From CADCVW01 sp964251385 (GTDB taxonomy: Bacteria > Pseudomonadota > Alphaproteobacteria > Sphingomonadales > Sphingomonadaceae), in the NCBI GenBank assembly GCA_964251385.1, contig CAXUJK010000001.1, forward strand, positions 434,001-498,000: DNA of 64,000 nucleotides, given 5' to 3'. The notes below the pieces were generated by a model. It ran no database searches. It was not told the DNA's origin and saw only the letters and a program-made list of their open reading frames with translations. The position numbers were made by a program, and so were the translations under genes. Position 1 is the stretch's first letter, and every line of letters starts with the position of its first letter. Shown here piece after piece: positions 1-7,260 of the stretch.

Positions 1-1186
1 CCTGACGCCGGACGAGGCCAGATCCCGGCACCACCAAGGCCTGCAGGATGCGCGCATCGATGCGGCGACCCCGGACGACACGTGCGGCGTCCCGCAGATC
101 CTCGATGCGGCCGTTGGTGCAGCTGCCGATGAACACATGTTCCACCGCGACGTCCTGCATCGCGGTCCCAGCGGTCAGACCCATATATTCCAGAGACTTG
201 CGCGCCGACTCTCGCTTGCTGTATTCGCCGAAGCTGTCGGGGTCGGGAATGCGCGCGGTGATCGGCAGTACGTCTTCCGGCCTCGTGCCCCACGTCACGG
301 ACGGCGCGATGTCGTTGGCGGCGATGCTCACGGTTTGGTCGAACACCGCGCCCGCGTCGCTCGGCAAGGATCGCCATTTCGCGACCATACGGTCCCATGC
401 GTCGCCTCGCCGTACCATCGGCCGGTCCTTCAAGTAAGCGAAGGTCTTGTCGTCGGGCGCGAACAGGCCCGATCGGGCGCCCGCCTCGATCGACATGTTG
501 GCGACGGTGAGCCGTCCTTCGATGCTCATCGCGTCGAACGTGTCGCCGCGATACTCGATGACGTGGCCGGTCCCGCCGCCCGCGCCGAGCCGGCCGACGA
601 TCGTCATGACGACGTCCTTGGGCGACACCCCAAAACCGAGCGCGCCTTCGACGCGGACTTCCATCGTCTTCGAAGGCGCGAGCGTAAGCGTCTGCGTGGC
701 AAGGACATGTTCGACCTCGCTCGTGCCGATCCCGAATGCCAGAGCGCCCAGCGCGCCGTGCGCGGCGGTGTGGCTGTCGCCGCACACGATCGTGGTTCCG
801 GGTAGCGTGAAACCCTGTTCGGGACCGACCACGTGGACGATCCCCTGCGCATCGGCGGTCGCCGGAATGTAGGGCACGTCGAACTCGACCACGTTGGCTT
901 CGAGCGCGGCCAGCTGAGCCGCGCTGTCCCGATCCGCGATGGGCAGCCGGGCACCGCTTGCGTTCGTTCGCGCCGTCGTCGGAAGGTTATGGTCCGCGAC
1001 CGCAAGCGTCAGGTCGGGCCTGCGCACGGTGCGTCCGGCCAGACGCAGGCCTTCGAACGCCTGCGGGGAGGTCACTTCGTGCACCAGATGACGGTCGATG
1101 TAGAGCAGGCACGTGCCATCATCGCGCCGCTCGACGACGTGCGCGTCCCAGATTTTCGCGTACAGGGTACGCAGGCTTGCTGTCAT
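1..1186 (-). CDS. leuC: 3-isopropylmalate dehydratase large subunit LeuC (partial, 3' end off window)
   Basis: Isomerises 2-isopropylmalate to 3-isopropylmalate in leucine synthesis, with LeuD as the small subunit. About 395 residues are visible, starting MTASLRTLYAKIW; the C-terminus runs off the left edge. Aconitase-family blocks are clear: VCGDSHTAAHGALGALAFGIG and, further on, VFIGSCTNGR, which holds the first iron-sulfur cysteine. The remaining cluster cysteines would lie just outside the window. The ATG overlaps the leuB stop as ATGA, so it is translationally coupled to leuB and is the last visible gene of the ilv-leu operon. leuD is not seen and probably follows. Confidence 0.96.
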   Translation of the reverse strand, partial: MTASLRTLYAKIWDAHVVERRDDGTCLLYIDRHLVHEVTSPQAFEGLRLAGRTVRRPDLTLAVADHNLPTTARTNASGARLPIADRDSAAQLAALEANVVEFDVPYIPATADAQGIVHVVGPEQGFTLPGTTIVCGDSHTAAHGALGALAFGIGTSEVEHVLATQTLTLAPSKTMEVRVEGALGFGVSPKDVVMTIVGRLGAGGGTGHVIEYRGDTFDAMSIEGRLTVANMSIEAGARSGLFAPDDKTFAYLKDRPMVRRGDAWDRMVAKWRSLPSDAGAVFDQTVSIAANDIAPSVTWGTRPEDVLPITARIPDPDSFGEYSKRESARKSLEYMGLTAGTAMQDVAVEHVFIGSCTNGRIEDLRDAARVVRGRRIDARILQALVVPGSGLVRRQ

Positions 1187-2274
1187 CGAGAGAACTTCCG
1201 ATCCATCGCCGCGAGCATGCCGTGCCGGGCAAGCCGGTCTTCCAGGTGCGTGCGCACGCGCGCGCCGAACTCCGAACAGCGCGCGTTGCCGCCGACGTCA
1301 GCGGTTCGGCAGCCCTCGCGAAGCGATGCGTGCAACGCGTCGGTCAGCATCGTGGCGGGCTCTTCCAGTCCCAGATGCTGCAGCAACATGGCCGCGCTTG
1401 CGATCGCGCCCGCGGGGTTGGCGATGTCGAGGCCAGCGATGTCGGGTGCCGATCCATGGACGGGTTCGAACATGCCGACCTCGCCAGCGCCGACGCTGGC
1501 CGAGCCCAGCAGACCGATCGATCCGCCGATGACCGACGCCTCGTCCGACAGGATGTCGCCGAAAAGATTTTCGGTGAGCAGAACGTCGAAGCGGCGCGGG
1601 TTGGTGACCAGCAGCATCGCCGCGGCATCGACGTAGAGATGATCCAGTGCGACGTCCGGGTACTCCGCGCCGACCTGGGTCACCACGCGACGCCACAGGC
1701 GAGACGTCGCCAGGACGTTGGCCTTGTCGACGGATGTAACACGTCCTCGCCGCGTACGGGCCGCGCGGAACGCGACGTGCGCGATGCGCTCGATCTCCGC
1801 GCGCGTGTACGCGCACAGGTCCGATGCCGCGTCGTCGCCTTCCTGACGTGCCCCGAAGTAAAGCCCGCCGGTCAACTCGCGCACGACGAGGATGTCGGCC
1901 CCTTCCGCGAGGTCGGCACGCAACGGCGACAGGGCTTCCAGCCCGGGGATCGTTCGCGACGGTCGAAGATTGGCGAACAGCCCCAACTCCGAACGTAGCG
2001 CGAGCAGGCCCGCCTCCGGCCGCGTGGACACGTCGTCCCAGGCCGGTCCGCCGACGGCACCGAGCAGAACCGCGTCCGCCGCGGCGCAGGCGGACAACGT
2101 CTCGACCGGCAACGGCATGCCGTGCGCCTCGATGGCGGCACCACCGAAGCTAAAGGCGTCGAAACAAAGGCTTAGCGCGAGACGTTGAGACAGAATCTCA
2201 AGACAAGGGACGGCCTGTGCAACGACTTCCGGGCCGATGCCATCGCCGGGAAGAAGGACGACGCGGCGGTTCAT
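1183..2274 (-). CDS. leuB: 3-isopropylmalate dehydrogenase
   Basis: NAD-dependent oxidative decarboxylation of 3-isopropylmalate, the third leucine-specific step. The 363-residue length is normal for LeuB. It begins MNRRVVLLPGDGIGPEVV, and carries the DKANVLATSRLWR substrate region, the metal-binding segment LTENLFGDILSDEASV and the FEPVHGSAPDIAG nucleotide loop. The frame stays open upstream, but the ATG at 2274 is correct: it overlaps the leuA stop as ATGA and begins the Rossmann-like first strand. The stop overlaps leuC the same way. Confidence 0.97.
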   Translation of the reverse strand: MNRRVVLLPGDGIGPEVVAQAVPCLEILSQRLALSLCFDAFSFGGAAIEAHGMPLPVETLSACAAADAVLLGAVGGPAWDDVSTRPEAGLLALRSELGLFANLRPSRTIPGLEALSPLRADLAEGADILVVRELTGGLYFGARQEGDDAASDLCAYTRAEIERIAHVAFRAARTRRGRVTSVDKANVLATSRLWRRVVTQVGAEYPDVALDHLYVDAAAMLLVTNPRRFDVLLTENLFGDILSDEASVIGGSIGLLGSASVGAGEVGMFEPVHGSAPDIAGLDIANPAGAIASAAMLLQHLGLEEPATMLTDALHASLREGCRTADVGGNARCSEFGARVRTHLEDRLARHGMLAAMDRKFSR

Positions 2275-3941
2275 GCCGCCGTCGCCTGCCGCTGAAACGC
2301 CTCGGTGGACACGCTCCGGCTCGCCCGCACGTCGCGCACGGCCTGCGCGTTGCCGAGCGCGTCGATATAGGCCGCGACGCAGCAAGGCAGGACATCGCGG
2401 GCACGCGCGCGTCCGGCGAAGATCTCGCCGTCCACGTCGAGCGCGATCTCGATGAGGACATCGGCACCCTGTTCGGTGGCGTCGGCGTCCGATGCCGTCG
2501 GCCCGCGCGATATTCGGCGGTCGATGCCGCGCCGGTCGAAGCTGTCCGCGCGCGCCGGATCGGCCGCGACGTAGTGCAATTCGAGCTTGTCGACGCGCGC
2601 GTGCAACCCGATGATGTGGCTGACCGCCAGGAACGCGGCGTCCATCGCACCAGGCGCGGAGGCGAGGTCGGTCACCCGGCCGCGTTCGCCGTGTTCGAGC
2701 TCGACGCGCGCCATCGGCCATGCGTTGGCGGATACCGGCGCGCGGATGTCGACCTTGCTCAGCGTCCACAAACGCGTCGGGCGACCGGTCTCCTGCCCCG
2801 ACAGCAACGCGAGCAGGCGCGCCGTATCGACGATCCCGACTTCGTCCGCGATCTCCTTGAACGCGGCGAACGCGCTGTCGAGACGTTCGCCTTCGAGCGT
2901 GTAGCCGACCGCGGCCGCGCGCGCGACGAGCGCATGACGACCCGAATGCTTGCCCAGCACGATGCCGTCGGTGGTCAGGCCGATGTCCTCGGGCACCATG
3001 ATCTCGTACGTCGCGCGGTTCTGCAGCACGCCGTGTTGGTGGATGCCCGCCTCGTGCGCGAACGCGTTGGCGCCGACGATCGACTTGTTGCGCGGCGGAG
3101 GCGCGTTGGTGATCTGCGCGAGCGTGCGGCTCGCCGCCATGATGCGCGTCGTGTCGATGGCGGTGGTGAGCCCGAACTTGTCCGCGCGCGTGCGCAGCGC
3201 CATGACGACGTCCTCGAGCGCCGCGTTGCCCGCGCGTTCGCCGATGCCGTTAATCGTGCATTCGACCTGCCGCGCGCCGCCTTCGACCGCGGCGAGCGAG
3301 TTAGCGACCGCCATGCCCAGATCGTCGTGGCAGTGCGCGGAGAAGATGGCGCCCGCGGGCCGGTCGACATGCGCGGCCAGATGGCGGAACAGGTCGTAGA
3401 TCTCGCTCGGCGTGGTGTAGCCGACCGTATCGGGTACGTTCAGCGTCGTCGCCCCCTCACCCGCCGCGACCGACAGGCATTCGACGAGGAAGTCGCGCTC
3501 GGTGCGGATCGCATCCTCTGCGGAGAACTCGATATCGTCGCAAAGTCGGCGCGCATGGGCGACGGATGCGCGGATCGCCTCGACGACCTGCCGCGTCGTC
3601 ATGTGGAGCTTGGCCTCCCGGTGGAGCGGGCTCGTTCCTAGGAACACGTGGATCCGGCGGCGAGGTGCAGCGCCGAGAGCGGCCGCCGCCGCGTCGATGT
3701 CGCCGCGGTCCGCTCGCGCCAGCGAGCAGATGATCGGACCTTCGATGCCCTGCGCGATCGCGGCCACCGCGCGCGCGTCGCCGGGCGACGAGGCCGCGAA
3801 GCCGGCTTCGATAACGTCGACGCGCAACGCCGCGAGCGCGCGGGCGACGGAAAACTTGCCTTCCGCGGTCATCGAGAAGCCGGGAGCCTGCTCGCCGTCG
3901 CGCAGCGTCGTGTCGAAGATGCGGACGCTATTCGACGTCAT
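2271..3941 (-). CDS. leuA: 2-isopropylmalate synthase
   Basis: Condenses acetyl-CoA with 2-ketoisovalerate, the committed step to leucine. It has 556 residues. The DRE-TIM metallolyase start is SVRIFDTTLRDGEQAPGFSM. Later motifs include FSAHCHDDLGMAVANSL, with the metal histidines, and CTINGIGERAGNAALEDVV. The C-terminal 150 residues or so correspond to the leucine-binding LeuA regulatory domain (EHGERGRVTDLASAPGAMDA onward), so leucine feedback inhibition is expected. The ATG overlaps the stop of the small ACT gene upstream (ATGA), and the gene overlaps leuB at its end. Confidence 0.96.
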   Translation of the reverse strand: MTSNSVRIFDTTLRDGEQAPGFSMTAEGKFSVARALAALRVDVIEAGFAASSPGDARAVAAIAQGIEGPIICSLARADRGDIDAAAAALGAAPRRRIHVFLGTSPLHREAKLHMTTRQVVEAIRASVAHARRLCDDIEFSAEDAIRTERDFLVECLSVAAGEGATTLNVPDTVGYTTPSEIYDLFRHLAAHVDRPAGAIFSAHCHDDLGMAVANSLAAVEGGARQVECTINGIGERAGNAALEDVVMALRTRADKFGLTTAIDTTRIMAASRTLAQITNAPPPRNKSIVGANAFAHEAGIHQHGVLQNRATYEIMVPEDIGLTTDGIVLGKHSGRHALVARAAAVGYTLEGERLDSAFAAFKEIADEVGIVDTARLLALLSGQETGRPTRLWTLSKVDIRAPVSANAWPMARVELEHGERGRVTDLASAPGAMDAAFLAVSHIIGLHARVDKLELHYVAADPARADSFDRRGIDRRISRGPTASDADATEQGADVLIEIALDVDGEIFAGRARARDVLPCCVAAYIDALGNAQAVRDVRASRSVSTEAFQRQATAA

Positions 3942-4156
3942 GCCGCCACCCGGATATCGTGCACGTCGACGAGGCGGCGCAGCTGGAGATCGAGCATGTC
4001 GACAGCGCGCGCAGCGTCGCGCGGTTCGACGTCGAGGATCAAGGAACCGTCCGCCATGTCGATCGCGCGCACGTCGAAACCGCGCCGCTCGACGAGCCCG
4101 AGCACCCGCACGAGCGCGCCCTCGCCCGGCGCGAACGCGATCGTCAGCCGGCTCAC
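3938..4156 (-). CDS. ilvM: Acetolactate synthase regulatory subunit, short IlvM-type ACT protein
   Basis: A 72-residue protein directly between the acetolactate synthase catalytic gene and leuA. The sequence VSRLTIAFAPGEGALVRVLG and the segment GFDVRAIDMADGSLILDVEP fit one ACT domain, the fold of acetohydroxyacid synthase small subunits. The usual IlvN is 160-190 residues with a second domain; this one is as short as the E. coli isozyme II subunit IlvM. The GTG start at 4156 is chosen because it overlaps the ilvB stop (GTGA), the pattern at every junction of this operon. The role as AHAS partner is inferred from fold and position. Confidence 0.8.
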   Translation of the reverse strand: MSRLTIAFAPGEGALVRVLGLVERRGFDVRAIDMADGSLILDVEPRDAARAVDMLDLQLRRLVDVHDIRVAA

Positions 4157-5847
4157 CACTTGCCGTGCATCATCTGGACGTTCGAGCTGTTGGGCGGAAC
4201 GAGCGGCCACACGTTCTCGCGCGGATCGATGCGGACGTGGCACAAGACGGGTCCGCGCGTGCCGAGCAGCCGGTCGATCGCCGCGGGCACTGCCGACCGT
4301 TCGTCCAGCGTGAACGCCTCGACCCCGAACGCGCGCGCGACTTCGGCGAAATCGGGGTTGTCGGAGAGGTCGACCTCCGAGTAGTTTTCGGCGAAGAACA
4401 GCTCCTGCCATTGCCGGACCATGCCGAGCTGCGCGTTGTCGAGCAGCAGGATCTTGAGCGGCAGCCGATAGCGGCGGATCGTCGCCAGCTCCTGGATGTT
4501 CATCATGATTGAACCGTCGCCGGTCACGGTGATGACGGTCGCATCGGGTTCGGCGAACAATGCGCCGATTCCAGCCGGGATGCCGAAGCCCATCGTTCCC
4601 AGGCCCGCGCTCGTAAGGTGGGCCTGCGGCCGCGAAAAGCGGCAATGCTGCGCGACCCACATCTGGTGCTGGCCGACGTCGCAGGTGAAGATCGCGTCGT
4701 CGCCGGCCTGTTCGGACAACGCCTTCAGCAAGGCCGGCGCGTAGACGCCTTTGCCCGGCGCGTCGTAGCTTGCCGACCACATGTCCTTGTTGTGCAGACA
4801 CTTGGCCAGCCATTCCTCGCAATCCGTGGGAACCGCAGTCATGCGGTCGAGGATGGCGGCGATGTCCCCTGCCATGCCGACTTCGGGCCTACGCAGCTTG
4901 CCGATCTCCGCCGGGTCGCCGTCGATGTGGATGACGCGCGCATCGGGCGCGAACGTGTCCAGCTTGCCCGTCGCGCGGTCGTCGAAGCGCGCGCCGACGC
5001 ACACGAGCAGGTCGCATCGGTCGATCGCCATGTTGGCGGCGCGCGTGCCGTGCATTCCCAGCATGCCCAGGAAAGCCGGATCGTCGGTCGGGATGCCGCC
5101 CAGGCCTTTCAGCGTGGCGACGCTCGGCATGCGCGTCCGTGCGGCGAAAACGCGCAAGGCGGGTTCGGCGCGCGCGATGGGAACGCCGCCGCCGAAGTAG
5201 AGCACGGGCGCGCGGGCCGCGGCGATCAAGGCGTTGGCGCGCGCCATGCCGTTGTTGCAGATCACGCGCGGTTCGGCGGCGGGCAACACGCGCGGAACGC
5301 ATGTCGCGCTTCTGACCGCCATGTCCTTGGGCAGGTCGATCAGCACCGGGCCGGGCCGCCCTCCGCGCGCCAACGCGAACGCTTCGGCGAAGATGCGCGG
5401 GATGTCGCTTGGGCTCCGGACGACATAGCTGTGCTTGACGATCGGCATGGTGATGCCGAAGATGTCGACTTCCTGGAACGCGTCGGTTCCCATCAGCGGG
5501 GATGCGACCTGACCCGTGATCGCGACCAGCGGAACGCTGTCGAGAAACGCATTGGCGATCCCGGTGACGAGGTTCGTCGCGCCGGGACCGGAGGTGGCGA
5601 GGCAAACGCCCGGTTCTCCCGTGACGCGCCCGTACGCGTCCGCAGCCAGAGCCGCGGCCTGTTCGTGGCGGACGAGGATGTGGCGGAGGTTCGATCCCGG
5701 CAACGCGTCGTAGACGGGCATGATCGCGCCGCCCGGGTATCCAAAGATCACGGTCACGCCTTCGCGCTCGAGTGCTTCCACGACGAGCCGCGCGCCGGTG
5801 ACGGGTTCGGCGGTCGCGGGCTCGATCGATCTTGCCGCGTAGGTCAT
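4153..5847 (-). CDS. ilvB: Acetolactate synthase catalytic subunit
   Basis: ThDP- and FAD-dependent condensation of two pyruvates (or pyruvate plus 2-oxobutyrate), the first common step to valine, leucine and isoleucine. The mature frame has 564 residues. Visible motifs are VIFGYPGGAIMPVYDALPG, the catalytic-glutamate region HEQAAALAADAYGR, the FAD-domain segment VGARFDDRATGKLDTF and the ThDP/Mg motif VTGDGSIMMNIQELATIRRY. The reading frame remains open far upstream, but the ATG at 5847 overlaps the ilvC stop (ATGA) and begins the family N-terminus. The stop overlaps the short regulatory subunit gene. Confidence 0.97.
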   Translation of the reverse strand: MTYAARSIEPATAEPVTGARLVVEALEREGVTVIFGYPGGAIMPVYDALPGSNLRHILVRHEQAAALAADAYGRVTGEPGVCLATSGPGATNLVTGIANAFLDSVPLVAITGQVASPLMGTDAFQEVDIFGITMPIVKHSYVVRSPSDIPRIFAEAFALARGGRPGPVLIDLPKDMAVRSATCVPRVLPAAEPRVICNNGMARANALIAAARAPVLYFGGGVPIARAEPALRVFAARTRMPSVATLKGLGGIPTDDPAFLGMLGMHGTRAANMAIDRCDLLVCVGARFDDRATGKLDTFAPDARVIHIDGDPAEIGKLRRPEVGMAGDIAAILDRMTAVPTDCEEWLAKCLHNKDMWSASYDAPGKGVYAPALLKALSEQAGDDAIFTCDVGQHQMWVAQHCRFSRPQAHLTSAGLGTMGFGIPAGIGALFAEPDATVITVTGDGSIMMNIQELATIRRYRLPLKILLLDNAQLGMVRQWQELFFAENYSEVDLSDNPDFAEVARAFGVEAFTLDERSAVPAAIDRLLGTRGPVLCHVRIDPRENVWPLVPPNSSNVQMMHGKW

Positions 5848-6878
5848 GCCGCCTTCGCTTCCCGTGGCTTGTCCGCTGCCAACCCATCCTTCGCCAACCA
5901 CGCCATCTTGTCCCGCATGCGCGCGCCGACATGTTCGATCGGCTGGTCGAGATCGGCGGCGAGCAGGCGGTCGTACTCGGGCTTGCCCGCGGCGTTCTCG
6001 GCGATCCACGCCTTGGCGAACGACCCGTCGCGGATGTCGCCCAGCACTTCGCGCATACGCGCGCGCGTCTCGTCGTTGATGACGCGCGGGCCGGACACGA
6101 GGTCGCCGTACTTCGCCGTTTCGGACACGAACGCGTGCATCTTGGCGAGCCCACCTTCGTAGAGCAGGTCGACGATCAGCTTGAGCTCGTGCAGGCACTC
6201 GAAATAGGCGACCTCGGGCTTGTAGCCCGCCTCGACCAGCGTCTCGAAACCGGCGGTGATGAGTTCGCTCGCGCCGCCGCACAGCACCGCCTGCTCGCCG
6301 AACAGGTCGGTCTCCGTCTCCTCCGCGAACGTCGTCTCGATCGCGCCCGCGCGGGTGCCGCCGATGCCGGAGGTGTAGGCCAGCGCCTTGGCGCGGGCGG
6401 ATCCGCTGGCGTCCTGCTGCACGGCGAACAGGCAGGGCACGCCACGCCCGATCTCGTATTCGCGGCGGACGAGGTCGCCCGGCCCCTTTGGCGCGACGAG
6501 GATGACGTCTATGTCGGCGCGGGCGGCGACTTCGCCGTACAGCACCGAAAACCCGTGGGCGACGAGCAGGGCGGAGCCGGGCGCGAGGTTGGGCGCGATG
6601 TCGCCTTCGTACACCGCGCGGTGGCTCATGTCGGGGGTGAGCAGCGCGACGAGCGCGGCCTGCGCCGCGGCCTGCGCGGGCGCGACGACGCGAAAACCGT
6701 CTTCCTTGGCGCGGCGTTCGGCGGTCTTCCCCGCCCGCGCGCCGATCATCACGTCGAACCCGCTGTCGCGCAGGTTGCGGGCGTGCGCGCGGCCCTGGCT
6801 GCCGTAGCCGATAACCGCGATCGTCTTGCCGCGGAGGGTCGCCGGGTTCGCGTCGGCTTCGGTGTAGATCGTTTCCAT
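5844..6878 (-). CDS. ilvC: Ketol-acid reductoisomerase (NADP+)
   Basis: Isomerises and reduces acetolactate or acetohydroxybutyrate with NADPH. It has 344 residues, the class I (short) form. The N-terminus METIYTEADANPATLRGKTI leads into the Rossmann loop VIGYGSQGRAHARNLRDSG, and the C-terminal knotted domain includes CLHELKLIVDLLYEGGL. The ATG at 6878 has a good AAGGA ribosome site and is the first structural gene after the attenuator hairpin. The longer open frame upstream reads through the leader and terminator in a different frame from the Val/Ile/Leu peptide and is not used. Confidence 0.97.
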   Translation of the reverse strand: METIYTEADANPATLRGKTIAVIGYGSQGRAHARNLRDSGFDVMIGARAGKTAERRAKEDGFRVVAPAQAAAQAALVALLTPDMSHRAVYEGDIAPNLAPGSALLVAHGFSVLYGEVAARADIDVILVAPKGPGDLVRREYEIGRGVPCLFAVQQDASGSARAKALAYTSGIGGTRAGAIETTFAEETETDLFGEQAVLCGGASELITAGFETLVEAGYKPEVAYFECLHELKLIVDLLYEGGLAKMHAFVSETAKYGDLVSGPRVINDETRARMREVLGDIRDGSFAKAWIAENAAGKPEYDRLLAADLDQPIEHVGARMRDKMAWLAKDGLAADKPREAKAA

Positions 6879-6896
6879 CGGGGCATCCTTCAGCTC

Positions 6897-6934
6897 AAAA
6901 GAAAACCCCCCGCTCCGGGTGGAGGCGGGGGGTT
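6897..6934 (-). terminator. Attenuator terminator of the ilv-leu operon
   Basis: In the minus-strand transcript a C6GC arm pairs with a GCG6 arm, extended by CCUCC/GGAG with one bulged base, around a 4-base loop. It is followed directly by UUUUCUUUU. This is a textbook intrinsic terminator placed 18 bases upstream of the ilvC start and 31 bases downstream of the leader peptide stop codon, so it can be controlled by translation of the leader. Confidence 0.9.
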
Positions 6935-6964
6935 CTGGTGTTTCTCGATCCTCGTTGAGGGTCG

Positions 6965-7087
6965 CTATCCAGAACCGCCGCCTACGGACACGAGGATCGT
7001 AATAAGGACGATGCGTACGAGGCGCGGGTAGACCGACGCGAAGCTTGCGCCCGCTTTGTCGTCCGTGCCCGTCATACCCGTCAGCAT
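6965..7087 (-). CDS. ilv-leu operon leader peptide (attenuation peptide)
   Basis: A 40-codon frame whose distal part reads LVRIVLITILVSV: ten of thirteen residues are Val, Ile or Leu. The codons include GTA, CTT and ATT, which are otherwise rare in this high-GC genome. It ends with TAG 31 bases before an intrinsic terminator preceding ilvC. Ribosome stalling at these codons when charged tRNA-Val, -Ile or -Leu is scarce would be expected to favour an antiterminator. The start is uncertain: ATG at 7087, or the ATG four codons later at 7075. Neither has a strong ribosome site. Confidence 0.8.
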   Translation of the reverse strand: MLTGMTGTDDKAGASFASVYPRLVRIVLITILVSVGGGSG

Positions 7088-7260
7088 TGCGAGAAGGTCC
7101 CATCGCGATCCCCGTTGGGATCCCGTTGACCAGCTTCTATGCTGCATCGCGGAAGATGCGCAAGTTAAAAAGCGTTTGTTGAAGACGAATGCCAAGTTAA
7201 GGGACGTTCGCCGCCCGCGACGCTTGCGTGGTGATGTATCCCAAGCCGGACGATCGCACG
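7088..7260. promoter_or_regulatory. Divergent control region between the ilv leader and ilvD
   Basis: About 170 bases separate the ilv leader frame (leftward) from ilvD (rightward). The part around 7160-7200 is AT-richer than its surroundings (runs such as gttaaaaag and caagttaag), as expected for a promoter region serving both directions. I could not assign -35 and -10 boxes with confidence. Confidence 0.45.

Noticed and set aside
2275..2769. N-terminal extension of leuB in the same frame
   Set aside because: The extension lies inside leuA and is Arg-rich; the conserved LeuB start is at 2274 with an ATGA overlap.
4618..6162. 514-codon plus-strand frame opposite ilvB and ilvC
   Set aside because: Mirror of real codons on the other strand; Arg/His/Val-rich with no motif, and the minus-strand genes are certain.
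5848..6282. N-terminal extension of ilvB in the same frame
   Set aside because: It runs antisense-free through ilvC coding sequence with biased residues; the family start is at 5847.
6879..7103. Upstream extension of ilvC beginning MGPSRNADGYD
   Set aside because: It would have to be translated through the attenuator terminator; the AAGGA site and family N-terminus fit ATG 6878, and the other frame encodes the Val/Ile/Leu leader.
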